From an uncultured Microbacterium sp. (lineage in GTDB: Bacteria; Actinomycetota; Actinomycetes; Actinomycetales; Microbacteriaceae), in the NCBI GenBank assembly GCA_913774845.1, contig CAJYJO010000002.1, forward strand, positions 32,345 through 96,344: 64,000 bases of DNA. Direction: 5' to 3'. Shown piece after piece: positions 28,766-35,556 of the stretch; the stretch's first letter is position 1; each line of letters begins with the position of its first letter. Under the pieces are notes generated by a model that did no database searches, was not told the origin of the DNA, and saw only the letters and a program-made list of their open reading frames with translations. The position numbers and the translations under genes are program-made.

Positions 28766-30091
28766 CTACGCGTCCCGCAGGATCCGCGCCGTCACCCTCG
28801 TGCCGAAGAACAGCGCCTCCACCGGCACGCACTCGTCGGCCGTGTGGAACTGCCCGAACACGTCGAAGTCGGCGGGGACGCGCAGCGGCACGAAGCCGTA
28901 GCCCCGGATGCCGAGCCGGGCCAGGTGCTTGTTGTCGGTGCTGGCGGGCAGCAGGTACGGCACGACGGTGCCGTCGGGGTCCTCGGCGGTCACGGCATCC
29001 TGGAGCACGTCCACCAACCTCCCCTCGGCGGGGGCCTCGATCGCCGGGATCTCCCGCGCCCAGGCGACCTCGACATCGTCGCCGACCACGGCTGCCAGTT
29101 GCTCTCGCAGCGCATCGGCCTGCCCCGGCACGACGCGCACGTCGAGCGTCGCGCTCGCCGAGGCGGGGATGACGTTGATCTTGCCGCCGGCGGACAAGAC
29201 GGTCGGTGAGGCGGTATTGCGGCTTCCCGCGTCGATGAGGGATGCCGAGAACCCCAGGTCGTCGATATCGCCGCCGGCTCGCGCGTACACGTCGAGGAAC
29301 CGCTCGAGGGCGGCCGTGCGCACGACGGGGAATTCGTGGGCGCCGACCGCGGCGACCGCCTGCGCGAGGCGGACGACCGCGTTGTCGGCGGTGGGCCGCG
29401 AGCCGTGCGCCGCGGATCCGCGCGCGGTGAGCGTCGCGACCGTCACGCCCTTCTCGGCCGTCGCCACGAGGTAGGCGCGGCGGTCCTCCGGGAGCGGGAT
29501 GGAGAAGCCGCCGACCTCGCTCAGCGCTTCGGTCGCGCCGGCGAAGAGTTCCGGGCGGTTCTCGACCATCCACCGCGCGCCCCACACGCCCCCGGCCTCT
29601 TCGTCGGCGAAGAACGCGAAGATGAGGTCGCGCCGCGGCACGACGCCCTCGCGTCGGAACGCCCGCGCGATCGCGAGCAGCATCCCGGCGAAGTCCTTCA
29701 TGTCGACCGCGCCGCGCCCGTACAGGATGCCGTCGTGGATCTCCGCCCCGAAGGGCGGGTGGGTCCAGTCCTCGGCGTCGACCGGCACGACGTCGAGGTG
29801 GGCATGGGCGACGAGGGCGCCGGCATCCGGATCCGAACCGGTCAGACGCGCGACGACGCTCGCGCGTCCTGCACGGGGTTCGACCACGACCGTGTCGTAG
29901 CCGACCTCGTCGAGCCGCTCCTTGACGTAGAGCGCGGCGCGCGTCTCGCCGTCGCCGATCGTCGCGGGATCACCCGTGTTGACGCTGTCGATGCGGATGA
30001 GGGCTCGGATGTGCTCGAGCGCCTCGGCCTCGAGCGAGCCCGGCTCCGGCGCGTCGGGGCCTTCGGGCAGGGGCGAGGGCGCGTCGGTCAT
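28766..30091 (-). CDS. M20 family peptidase/deacylase
   Basis: A 441-aa zinc hydrolase of the ArgE/DapE/ACY1/CPG2 branch. Motifs: AHLDVVPVD, YGRGAVDMKDFAG, FADEEAGGVWG, SAAHGSRPTADN and FGQFHTADECV supplying the last metal ligand. The N-terminal Pro-rich 20 residues are unstructured. It is 4 nt downstream of the AhpD-like gene on the same strand. Likely acts on dipeptides or N-acyl amino acids; substrate unproven. Confidence 0.92.
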   Translation of the reverse strand: MTDAPSPLPEGPDAPEPGSLEAEALEHIRALIRIDSVNTGDPATIGDGETRAALYVKERLDEVGYDTVVVEPRAGRASVVARLTGSDPDAGALVAHAHLDVVPVDAEDWTHPPFGAEIHDGILYGRGAVDMKDFAGMLLAIARAFRREGVVPRRDLIFAFFADEEAGGVWGARWMVENRPELFAGATEALSEVGGFSIPLPEDRRAYLVATAEKGVTVATLTARGSAAHGSRPTADNAVVRLAQAVAAVGAHEFPVVRTAALERFLDVYARAGGDIDDLGFSASLIDAGSRNTASPTVLSAGGKINVIPASASATLDVRVVPGQADALREQLAAVVGDDVEVAWAREIPAIEAPAEGRLVDVLQDAVTAEDPDGTVVPYLLPASTDNKHLARLGIRGYGFVPLRVPADFDVFGQFHTADECVPVEALFFGTRVTARILRDA

Positions 30092-30095
30092 GGGG

Positions 30096-30446
30096 TCAGT
30101 GCTGGTGGGGGCGGGCGTCGTCGGCCAGCTTGAAGGCGAGGCGTCCGTGGGCGTAGCCCCCGCCCGCGCGGATCGCGGTGGCGACCCACGCGGCCTCGGC
30201 GAGCTCGGCCTCGGTCGCGCCGGCCTTGACCGCGTTCTGCGAGTGGCCGTCGATGCAGTACACGCACTGCGTCGTGATGCCCACGGCCAGGGCGATGAGC
30301 TCGCGGTACTTCAGCGGGATCGCGCGACCCTCGGGGGCGAACACGGCCTGATCGAACGCGGCGAACGCGGCGAGGATGTCGGGCGTCTCGGCCTTGTAGA
30401 CCTTCGTGTAGGTCTTGTCGGCGGTGCGGTCGAAGTACTCGGACAT
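30096..30446 (-). CDS. carboxymuconolactone decarboxylase / AhpD-like peroxidase protein
   Basis: A 116-aa all-helical protein with the AhpD-type redox motif CVYCIDGH (CxxC followed by His), a proton relay glutamate in KYRELIALAVG and a C-terminal helix. These features suggest alkylhydroperoxidase-like thiol chemistry rather than lactone decarboxylation. The first gene of a two-gene operon with the M20 peptidase (4-nt gap). Length normal. Confidence 0.92.
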   Translation of the reverse strand: MSEYFDRTADKTYTKVYKAETPDILAAFAAFDQAVFAPEGRAIPLKYRELIALAVGITTQCVYCIDGHSQNAVKAGATEAELAEAAWVATAIRAGGGYAHGRLAFKLADDARPHQH

Positions 30447-30773
30447 GGTGCCTCCCGGCGGCGTGGATGTGTCCGTCCCACGGTGTCACGGGCGACCGGA
30501 GGGGCCGGCCGGTCCGCGTCACGCGAGGTCACACGCCCGGCCCTGCCGGCGCGCCCGCATCTCCGTTCGCGCAGACCATGTCCCACTTTGTGCAGGCCCT
30601 GTCCCACTTTGTGCAGGCCCTGTCCCACATTGTGCGGGCTGGCACCCGCGGGACCAGCCAGAAGTGGGACACGGCGCATCGCGGCGCCGCCCAAGGCCAA
30701 CCAGAAGTGGGACAAGGGTGCAGCGCCGCTCGCGCAGGTGGCCTGAAGCGGGACGAGGTTGGAAGCGCCGCCC
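30447..30773. other. gene-free interval with 21-bp tandem repeats
   Basis: This 327-bp stretch between the hpxO stop and the AhpD-like start (same strand) carries three 21-bp tandem units and two opposed half units. No open frame there looks real. Confidence 0.7.
30579..30713. repeat. 21-bp tandem repeat with inverted half units
   Basis: Units TGTCCCACTTTGTGCAGGCC start at 30579, 30600 and 30621 (third is slightly changed). Opposed CAGAAGTGGGAC segments lie at 30659-30670 and 30702-30713. The motif pairs GTCCCACTT with AAGTGGGAC, so hairpins or paired protein sites are possible. Confidence 0.85.
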
Positions 30774-31958
30774 TCAGCGCAGCACGCTCGCCCCCAGCTC
30801 GACCGGGCTCCCCTCGATGTTGCCGACGATGCCGCGGATCACGCCCGTGCCGTCCTCGCGGCGGAGGCCCTCGTACCAGGCCTGGGTCGCGGCGACGTCG
30901 AAGGCATGCGTCTCGTGGGCGCGCTTGCGGGCGCGCAGCACGAGGTCGCCCGCCCGCTCGGTGCGGATGCGCTCGTAGCGCTTCAGGGAGTCCTCGACGC
31001 CGAGGGTCGAGGTGGCGAAGACGATGCCGAGCGCGAAGCTGTCCTCGAGCGCCGAGCAGGCGCCCTGACCGATGTCGGGGGCGGTGTTGTGCGCGGCATC
31101 CCCGAGGATCGCGACGCGCCCTCGCACCCAGGTGTCGAAGGGGTCGATGTCCCAGATCTCGACCCGGTTGAGCGACTCGTCGGGGTCGATGCCGTCGAGC
31201 AGCGCCCGCACTCCGGGTGCGCCCCACGATCCGAAGGCGTGCTCGAGGGCGGCCATGCGATCCTCGACCACGCCGGACGGCCCGGGCACGTCGACGAAGA
31301 AGTAGAAGCGGTCGCCCGCGACGGGCATGACGGCGCAGCGCTTGCCGTCGCCGACGTAGGTGGTCCACTGATCGAGCGGCCCGATGCGCTCGTCGGCGGC
31401 GACGAGACCGTTGTAGTTGACGTATCCCGAGTAGGAACGTTCGGGGCGGATGCCGGTCGGCTCGGTGACGTAGTCCCGCACGAGCGACCGCGCCCCGTCG
31501 GCGCCGATCAGGAGATCGGCGCTGTCGGTGGACCCATCGGCGAAGGTCGCGGTGACGACGCCGTCGGCCTCGGAGACACCGGTCAGCTGCGTGCCGAGGT
31601 GGATGCTCGCCGGGCCGACGGCATCCATCATCAGCTGCTGCAGGTCGGCGCGGGCGACGGGGTAGGGCCGCTGACCGGTCTGCGCGGTGACGGGGGCGAG
31701 GCTGAAGCGGCACAGCTCGTCGCCGGTGTGGCCGTCGTAGTAGGCCATGTCGTCCATGCGGCCGCCGAGGGCGGCGACCTCGGGTCCGAGTCCCAGCCAG
31801 TTGAGCACCTTGACCCCGTTCGACCACAGCGACAGGGCCGCGCCGACCGGACGGTTCTCGCGCATGCGGTCGTAGACGACCACCTCGTGCCCGAGCTTCT
31901 GCAGGGCGAGGGCCGCGGAGGTTCCGCCGACGCCGGCGCCGATGACGATGACCTTCAT
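30774..31958 (-). CDS. hpxO: HpxO-type FAD-dependent urate hydroxylase
   Basis: A 394-aa flavoprotein monooxygenase that oxidises urate to 5-hydroxyisourate with NADH and oxygen. FAD motifs: VIGAGVGGTSAALAL at the N terminus, LLIGADGARSLVRDY in the middle and ILGDAAHNTAPDIGQGAC near residue 290. The following HIU hydrolase and OHCU decarboxylase complete the route to S-allantoin, which strongly supports this assignment over other aromatic hydroxylases. Third gene of the uraD-uraH-hpxO operon. Confidence 0.93.
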   Translation of the reverse strand: MKVIVIGAGVGGTSAALALQKLGHEVVVYDRMRENRPVGAALSLWSNGVKVLNWLGLGPEVAALGGRMDDMAYYDGHTGDELCRFSLAPVTAQTGQRPYPVARADLQQLMMDAVGPASIHLGTQLTGVSEADGVVTATFADGSTDSADLLIGADGARSLVRDYVTEPTGIRPERSYSGYVNYNGLVAADERIGPLDQWTTYVGDGKRCAVMPVAGDRFYFFVDVPGPSGVVEDRMAALEHAFGSWGAPGVRALLDGIDPDESLNRVEIWDIDPFDTWVRGRVAILGDAAHNTAPDIGQGACSALEDSFALGIVFATSTLGVEDSLKRYERIRTERAGDLVLRARKRAHETHAFDVAATQAWYEGLRREDGTGVIRGIVGNIEGSPVELGASVLR

Positions 31959-31966
31959 GACGCTCC

Positions 31967-32287
31967 TCAGCTGCCGCGGTAGGTCGAATAGGCGAAGGGG
32001 CTCAGCAGTAGCGGCACGTGCAGGTGCGCCTCTCCGTCGACGGTGAACGCGATCGTCGCGACGGGGTGGAACGACGCGACGCCGCGCCCGCGGAAGTAGG
32101 CGCCGATCGCGAAGGTCAGGGCGTAGTCGCCGTCATCGAGTCGGTCGGGACCGAGGGCGAGGCGACCGTCGGCGTCGGTCGTGCCCGCGGCGACGGCGGT
32201 GCCGTCGAGTCGGGCCAGCGCGACGGTGACGCCGGTCGCGGGCGTGCCCGCGGTGGCATCCAGGACGTGGGTGGTGAGGTGGGTCAT
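31967..32287 (-). CDS. uraH: 5-hydroxyisourate hydrolase (transthyretin-like)
   Basis: A 106-aa transthyretin-fold enzyme hydrolysing 5-hydroxyisourate to OHCU. It has the N-terminal HVLDATAGTPA motif, a central FHPVATIAF strand and the diagnostic C-terminal YRGS tetrapeptide. It forms homotetramers in the cytosol in the family. Start overlaps the uraD stop by 4 nt (ATGA) and its stop is 8 nt from hpxO. Confidence 0.95.
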   Translation of the reverse strand: MTHLTTHVLDATAGTPATGVTVALARLDGTAVAAGTTDADGRLALGPDRLDDGDYALTFAIGAYFRGRGVASFHPVATIAFTVDGEAHLHVPLLLSPFAYSTYRGS

Positions 32288-32811
32288 TCCGCAGCCTCGG
32301 GCTCGTCGGGGGCATCGTCGGCGAAGGTGGTGCGCAGGCGCAGCAGCGCGATCTCGGCGAGCTGGCGGGTGGCTTCGATGGTCTCGGCGTCGGGATCGTT
32401 GCCGAGGCGCCGTTCGAGCTCGGCTCGCATCTCGCCGGGGGTGCGGCCGGCGGCGCGGATGAGGAAGACGCGTCCGAAGCGCTCCTCGTAGGCGGCGTTG
32501 CCGGCGGCGATCGCGGCGACGTCGTCGTCGGCGGCGTCGGCCATCGAGCCCTGTTCGCGACGGGATGCCGCGGCTTCGGCGCCGTCACCCGACACCCTCG
32601 CGCCGATGCGCGGGTGCGCGTGCAGCGCCGCCTCGAGGTCCTGCGGTGACCAGGCGGAGGCGAGGTCTGCGGCGTAGGAGGCGAGGGCGCCCACGCTCGC
32701 GTAGGGGCGGCCCGCGACGACGGCGTCGACCCATCCCGGGACGTCGGCCCAGACGCGGGCGACGGCCGTGGCATCCGCGTCGTCGGCGACGTTGAAGTCG
32801 GTGAGGTGCAT
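32284..32811 (-). CDS. uraD: OHCU decarboxylase
   Basis: A 175-aa helical enzyme converting 2-oxo-4-hydroxy-4-carboxy-5-ureidoimidazoline to S-allantoin. The catalytic histidine lies in HAHPRIGAR, and AEEAAAS-like helix (here GAEAAASRREQG) plus NAAYEERFGRVFLIRAAG are family signatures. First gene of the operon. A GlnR-like box lies 45-60 nt upstream. Length matches the family. Confidence 0.94.
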   Translation of the reverse strand: MHLTDFNVADDADATAVARVWADVPGWVDAVVAGRPYASVGALASYAADLASAWSPQDLEAALHAHPRIGARVSGDGAEAAASRREQGSMADAADDDVAAIAAGNAAYEERFGRVFLIRAAGRTPGEMRAELERRLGNDPDAETIEATRQLAEIALLRLRTTFADDAPDEPEAAE

Positions 32812-32855
32812 GCCGGTCAGGCTAGGGGCGCCGCGTTACGGGGCTGTGGCGGGAT

Positions 32856-32871
32856 GTGTCGGCGATGTTGC
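32856..32871 (-). promoter_or_regulatory. GlnR-like box upstream of uraD
   Basis: On the minus strand GCAAC, six bases ATCGCC, then GACAC. It is close to the actinobacterial GlnR consensus GTNAC-N6-GAAAC and shares thirteen bases (GCAACATCGCCGA) with the site before the PNPOx/xdh operon. Confidence 0.5.
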
Positions 32872-32911
32872 TGTGGGGAACATTTCGGGATCGGTCACAA
32901 CAATGCGGGCG

Positions 32912-33730
32912 TCACAGCTGCGGTGTGTCGAGTCCATTGGCGAATGCGGCCGCAACTTCTGCCCGCAGCCTCCTGTCATGGGGGAGGCCGATCAGGCGCG
33001 GGGCAAGATCGGGGAGGCCGGTGCGGGTGATCAGTGTTTTCAGCGTTTCGACCTCTTCATCCGACAGATGCTGACGAATGTTCGCGCCGAGAACGTGCGC
33101 GCTGGCAACGGTCTCGTTGAAACCATTCTCCTCGAGAACCGCCAGATCGTCGTAGAGCTGGTCACGGACGGGAACCGACTCCGCGTACCAATGCAATGCG
33201 AGCGCGAGATCATCAGCGTCCCCCGTCGAGCGGCGGTCTAACCATGCTCGGAGCTTGAGGAGCGCGTATCCAGCCGGTTGCGGCAGCTTGATGACGTGAC
33301 CAGAGGGGAGAACGAGAGGAATCGCGTCGTCGAAGACTCGTTCGAAGCCGAAGACGATGATGCCGTCTCGCCGTGTGGCCGGCCGCACGACGCCGGGCGG
33401 GCTCTCGATGAGGTGGCCGAATGGCACGATGTCGACGGGTACACCCGCTATGCGGTACCCGATCCCGTTCGATGATGCAGGGGGGAATGTGGCCGCGAGC
33501 CGGTCGAAGTCTTGCCAGCTCGCGAGGGCAATTGCGAGGTCGAGGTCTCGAGTCGCGCGCGTCTGTATGGTGTGGCCGAGTGCAGAGTGAAGAACGTCTC
33601 GGCATTGTGCCCCCACGAGGAGCAGGCCAGTCGGGTCGACCCCTGCTACGTCCACAACTGCTTGTACGACCTCGTCGACATCGTCGAGCAGACCTGGGTC
33701 AGCGCGCGTGGAGTCGAACATTGTCGGCAC
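32912..33730 (-). CDS. AbiEii-like nucleotidyltransferase toxin
   Basis: A 272-aa protein with a nucleotidyltransferase-type core: GAQCRDVLHSALG near residue 40 and TRDLDLAIAL with the D-x-D metal residues, then DDLALALHWY further on. This matches the AbiEii side of type IV toxin-antitoxin/abortive-infection systems. AbiEii-type toxins inhibit growth by modifying nucleic acid or tRNA. The gene begins inside the upstream antitoxin gene (32-nt overlap), so expression is coupled. GC content is visibly lower than the neighbouring purine genes, suggesting horizontal transfer. Confidence 0.85.
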   Translation of the reverse strand: MPTMFDSTRADPGLLDDVDEVVQAVVDVAGVDPTGLLLVGAQCRDVLHSALGHTIQTRATRDLDLAIALASWQDFDRLAATFPPASSNGIGYRIAGVPVDIVPFGHLIESPPGVVRPATRRDGIIVFGFERVFDDAIPLVLPSGHVIKLPQPAGYALLKLRAWLDRRSTGDADDLALALHWYAESVPVRDQLYDDLAVLEENGFNETVASAHVLGANIRQHLSDEEVETLKTLITRTGLPDLAPRLIGLPHDRRLRAEVAAAFANGLDTPQL

Positions 33731-34712
33731 GGTAGTGCTCGGCCGCTTCTCGCTCGCGGGAATCTCCCGAAAGCAGGAGATCTGCGTACACGAGGAGCGG
33801 AGGCGCGGTCCTCACTCGCCCTTCCTCGGACGTGGCGCTTTCGCCGGGCTCCCGCCAGAAACGCGAACGGACGAAGATGTTCGGCTCTGCCGATGCGCTC
33901 GACCATCGACCGGCGCGGATGGCATCTCGCGGGAGATCGTCGACGTACATCGTCCATGTCGGGTTGCGACGGATCCAGGGCGCGACTGCCTCACCGCTGA
34001 GGTAGAGGACTGGACCGTCGTCATCGAGCGCGGCCGGTGTGAACTCGCCGCGGAATGCGCGCGTCTTGCTCGGAGCACCCAAGCCGGAGGGGAACGCGGC
34101 GGCCCACCCGTCGATGAGGCGATCCACGTCGGTGAGGGCTCTGGCGGTGCGCGCCGTTCCGTACCGTTCGAGGTGCTTTGTGCCCTCGAGAAGGATGAGG
34201 GTCTTCTGGACGAAGCCCACCGACACTCCGGACGCCGTCGCGAGGTCTTGCAGCCGGCCCTCGAGCAATTCGGGCCAGCTGACGATGGCGAAAATCACCT
34301 GTGAGCGTTTGTCGGTGAAGAGCGTGGAGCCCGCTGGCGGCTGATACGACGTGGCAACCGAATTGCCGGTGCGTCCCCGCGCATCGATCAGCGTGTCGGC
34401 GAATCGAATGTATGCGTTTCCATTCGCGTCGAGAAAGTTGAGACCCGCTGCCCGCAAGCGGTCAGCATTGCGAGGCGTCACCCTCGGCCCGATCATGAGA
34501 AGGGGGCCGCCCGGCTCGATCCGGGGTACGTCGCCAAGGTCCATGACGTCCATGCGCGGGAGGAAAAGAGCGAGAACCTGCTGGTGCTGTTCTCCCCGCC
34601 GAAGCGTGAGGGTCTCGAGCGGATCCTGACTCGTCGGCAGTGCTTCACCGACGAGCTCGATGCCGTACTCCGCGGCCCTCGCTCGGATCTCCCTTGCCAC
34701 ATCGTCATCCAT
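33699..34712 (-). CDS. AbiEi-like antitoxin / transcriptional regulator
   Basis: A 337-aa protein upstream of the nucleotidyltransferase. The central part (about residues 135-190) holds a winged-helix-type segment, QVIFAIVSWPELLEGRLQ then LATASGVSVGFVQKTLILLE, and the C-terminal half is the AbiEi-type region. AbiEi proteins neutralise AbiEii and repress their own promoter. AGGAGG four nt before the ATG at 34712 is an excellent Shine-Dalgarno. An AT-rich repeat-bearing promoter lies directly upstream. The longer N terminus (LTLRRGEQHQQVLALFLP) has no assignment. Confidence 0.82.
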   Translation of the reverse strand: MDDDVAREIRARAAEYGIELVGEALPTSQDPLETLTLRRGEQHQQVLALFLPRMDVMDLGDVPRIEPGGPLLMIGPRVTPRNADRLRAAGLNFLDANGNAYIRFADTLIDARGRTGNSVATSYQPPAGSTLFTDKRSQVIFAIVSWPELLEGRLQDLATASGVSVGFVQKTLILLEGTKHLERYGTARTARALTDVDRLIDGWAAAFPSGLGAPSKTRAFRGEFTPAALDDDGPVLYLSGEAVAPWIRRNPTWTMYVDDLPRDAIRAGRWSSASAEPNIFVRSRFWREPGESATSEEGRVRTAPPLLVYADLLLSGDSREREAAEHYRADNVRLHAR

Positions 34713-34765
34713 TTTTCCTCCTGTGAGAATTATCGCATGAGGAAAAAAATCTTTCGAGGAAAAAC
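34711..34765 (-). promoter_or_regulatory. AT-rich promoter/operator of the AbiE pair
   Basis: On the minus strand two direct TTTTTCCTC copies are followed by GATAAT (a good -10) with TCGAAA 17 bp upstream (4 of 6 to -35), then AGGAGGAAAAATG. The inverted AGGAGGAAAAA overlaps the ribosome site. The TTTCCTC / GAGGAAA repeats are likely AbiEi operators. Confidence 0.55.
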
Positions 34766-34768
34766 CCG

Positions 34769-35395
34769 TCAGGCGTGCACGATCAGCCAGTGCGCCACGG
34801 CATCCGTCTCGCCGGTGTTGTGCAGACGGTGGGGGACCGAGCAGGGGTAGCTGATGGCATCCCCCGCCCGGAGGATCACGCGCTCGGTCTCGAAGTCGAT
34901 GGTGAGCTCGCCCGCGACGACGGTGCCGACCTCGTAGCCCTCGTGGTGGAACAGCCCGTCGGCGCCGTGGGCGGAGGCCCCGGGCGGGTAGATCGACTCG
35001 AAGTAGTCGACGCCGGGGGAGGAGCCGGGGGTCAGGCGGCGGAACGAGACGCCGCTGTCGAGCACGATGTCGGGCGACTGACCGGCGCGCTGCAGCGTGA
35101 AACCCGAGGATCCCGCGGGTTCGACGGGGCGATCGGATGCCGGGTCGAAGGCCGCCACGAGGGGAACGCCCAGGGCGTCGGTGATCGCGATGAGCCGCGA
35201 GACGCTCGGCTGCATCACCCCGCGCTCGATCTGCGAGACGGCGCTGGGGGAGATGCCGAGGGTCTTCGCGAGGGCTCGGGCCGAGATGCCACGGGCCTGG
35301 CGGAGGTCGCGGATGCGGGCGCCGACGGATGCCGACGGCTCGGGCGTCGCGGCCGAGTCGCGCTCGACGGCGTCGGCGAGGGGCGGCTGCGGCAT
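34769..35395 (-). CDS. XRE-cupin transcriptional regulator
   Basis: A 208-aa regulator with an N-terminal Cro/C1 helix-turn-helix (about residues 28-80; ISARALAKTLGISPSAVSQIE) and a C-terminal cupin (FHHEGYEVGTVVAGELTI, then PCSVPHRLHNTGE) that probably senses a small ligand. It is divergent from the NCS1 transporter, with two identical palindromes between them. Such HTH-cupin proteins often control adjacent transport and catabolic genes, so a purine or allantoin intermediate is a plausible ligand. ATG 35395 is preferred over an upstream in-frame codon for its fit to the family start. Confidence 0.88.
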   Translation of the reverse strand: MPQPPLADAVERDSAATPEPSASVGARIRDLRQARGISARALAKTLGISPSAVSQIERGVMQPSVSRLIAITDALGVPLVAAFDPASDRPVEPAGSSGFTLQRAGQSPDIVLDSGVSFRRLTPGSSPGVDYFESIYPPGASAHGADGLFHHEGYEVGTVVAGELTIDFETERVILRAGDAISYPCSVPHRLHNTGETDAVAHWLIVHA

Positions 35396-35421
35396 GACCC
35401 CGAGTCTAAGGAGCCGCGAGG

Positions 35422-35441
35422 TGTGAATGACCGACTTCACA
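35422..35441. promoter_or_regulatory. operator palindrome 1 of the XRE-cupin/NCS1 interval
   Basis: TGTGAA, eight bases, TTCACA, extended to GTGTGAA ... TTCACAT. An identical site lies 52 bp away at 35474-35493 (about five helical turns), suited to cooperative binding. Confidence 0.8.
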
Positions 35442-35473
35442 TGCCTGTTACAGGAGCGAAACCGATCGGGTCG

Positions 35474-35493
35474 TGTGAACCCATAACTTCACA
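35474..35493. promoter_or_regulatory. operator palindrome 2 of the XRE-cupin/NCS1 interval
   Basis: Second TGTGAA, eight bases, TTCACA site with the same flanking G and T as copy 1 but a different spacer (CCCATAAC), so the symmetry, not a shared background, is conserved. It lies 64 nt before the transporter start. Confidence 0.8.
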
Positions 35494-35556
35494 TCAATGC
35501 TCCACTCCGGCCGCGGACTCCACGTCGTGGCATCCATCGCCCTGAGAGGAAATCCC

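Noticed and set aside
30579-30713. Short tandem repeats considered as a CRISPR array
   Set aside because: Units are only 21 bp with no spacers between them, and no cas genes lie nearby.
35422-35493. Reading the TGTGAA/TTCACA sites as GlnR or CRP sites
   Set aside because: Half sites resemble CRP (TGTGA-N6-TCACA), but the spacing between TGTGA and TCACA is 10 here, not 6, and they do not fit GTNAC-N6-GAAAC.
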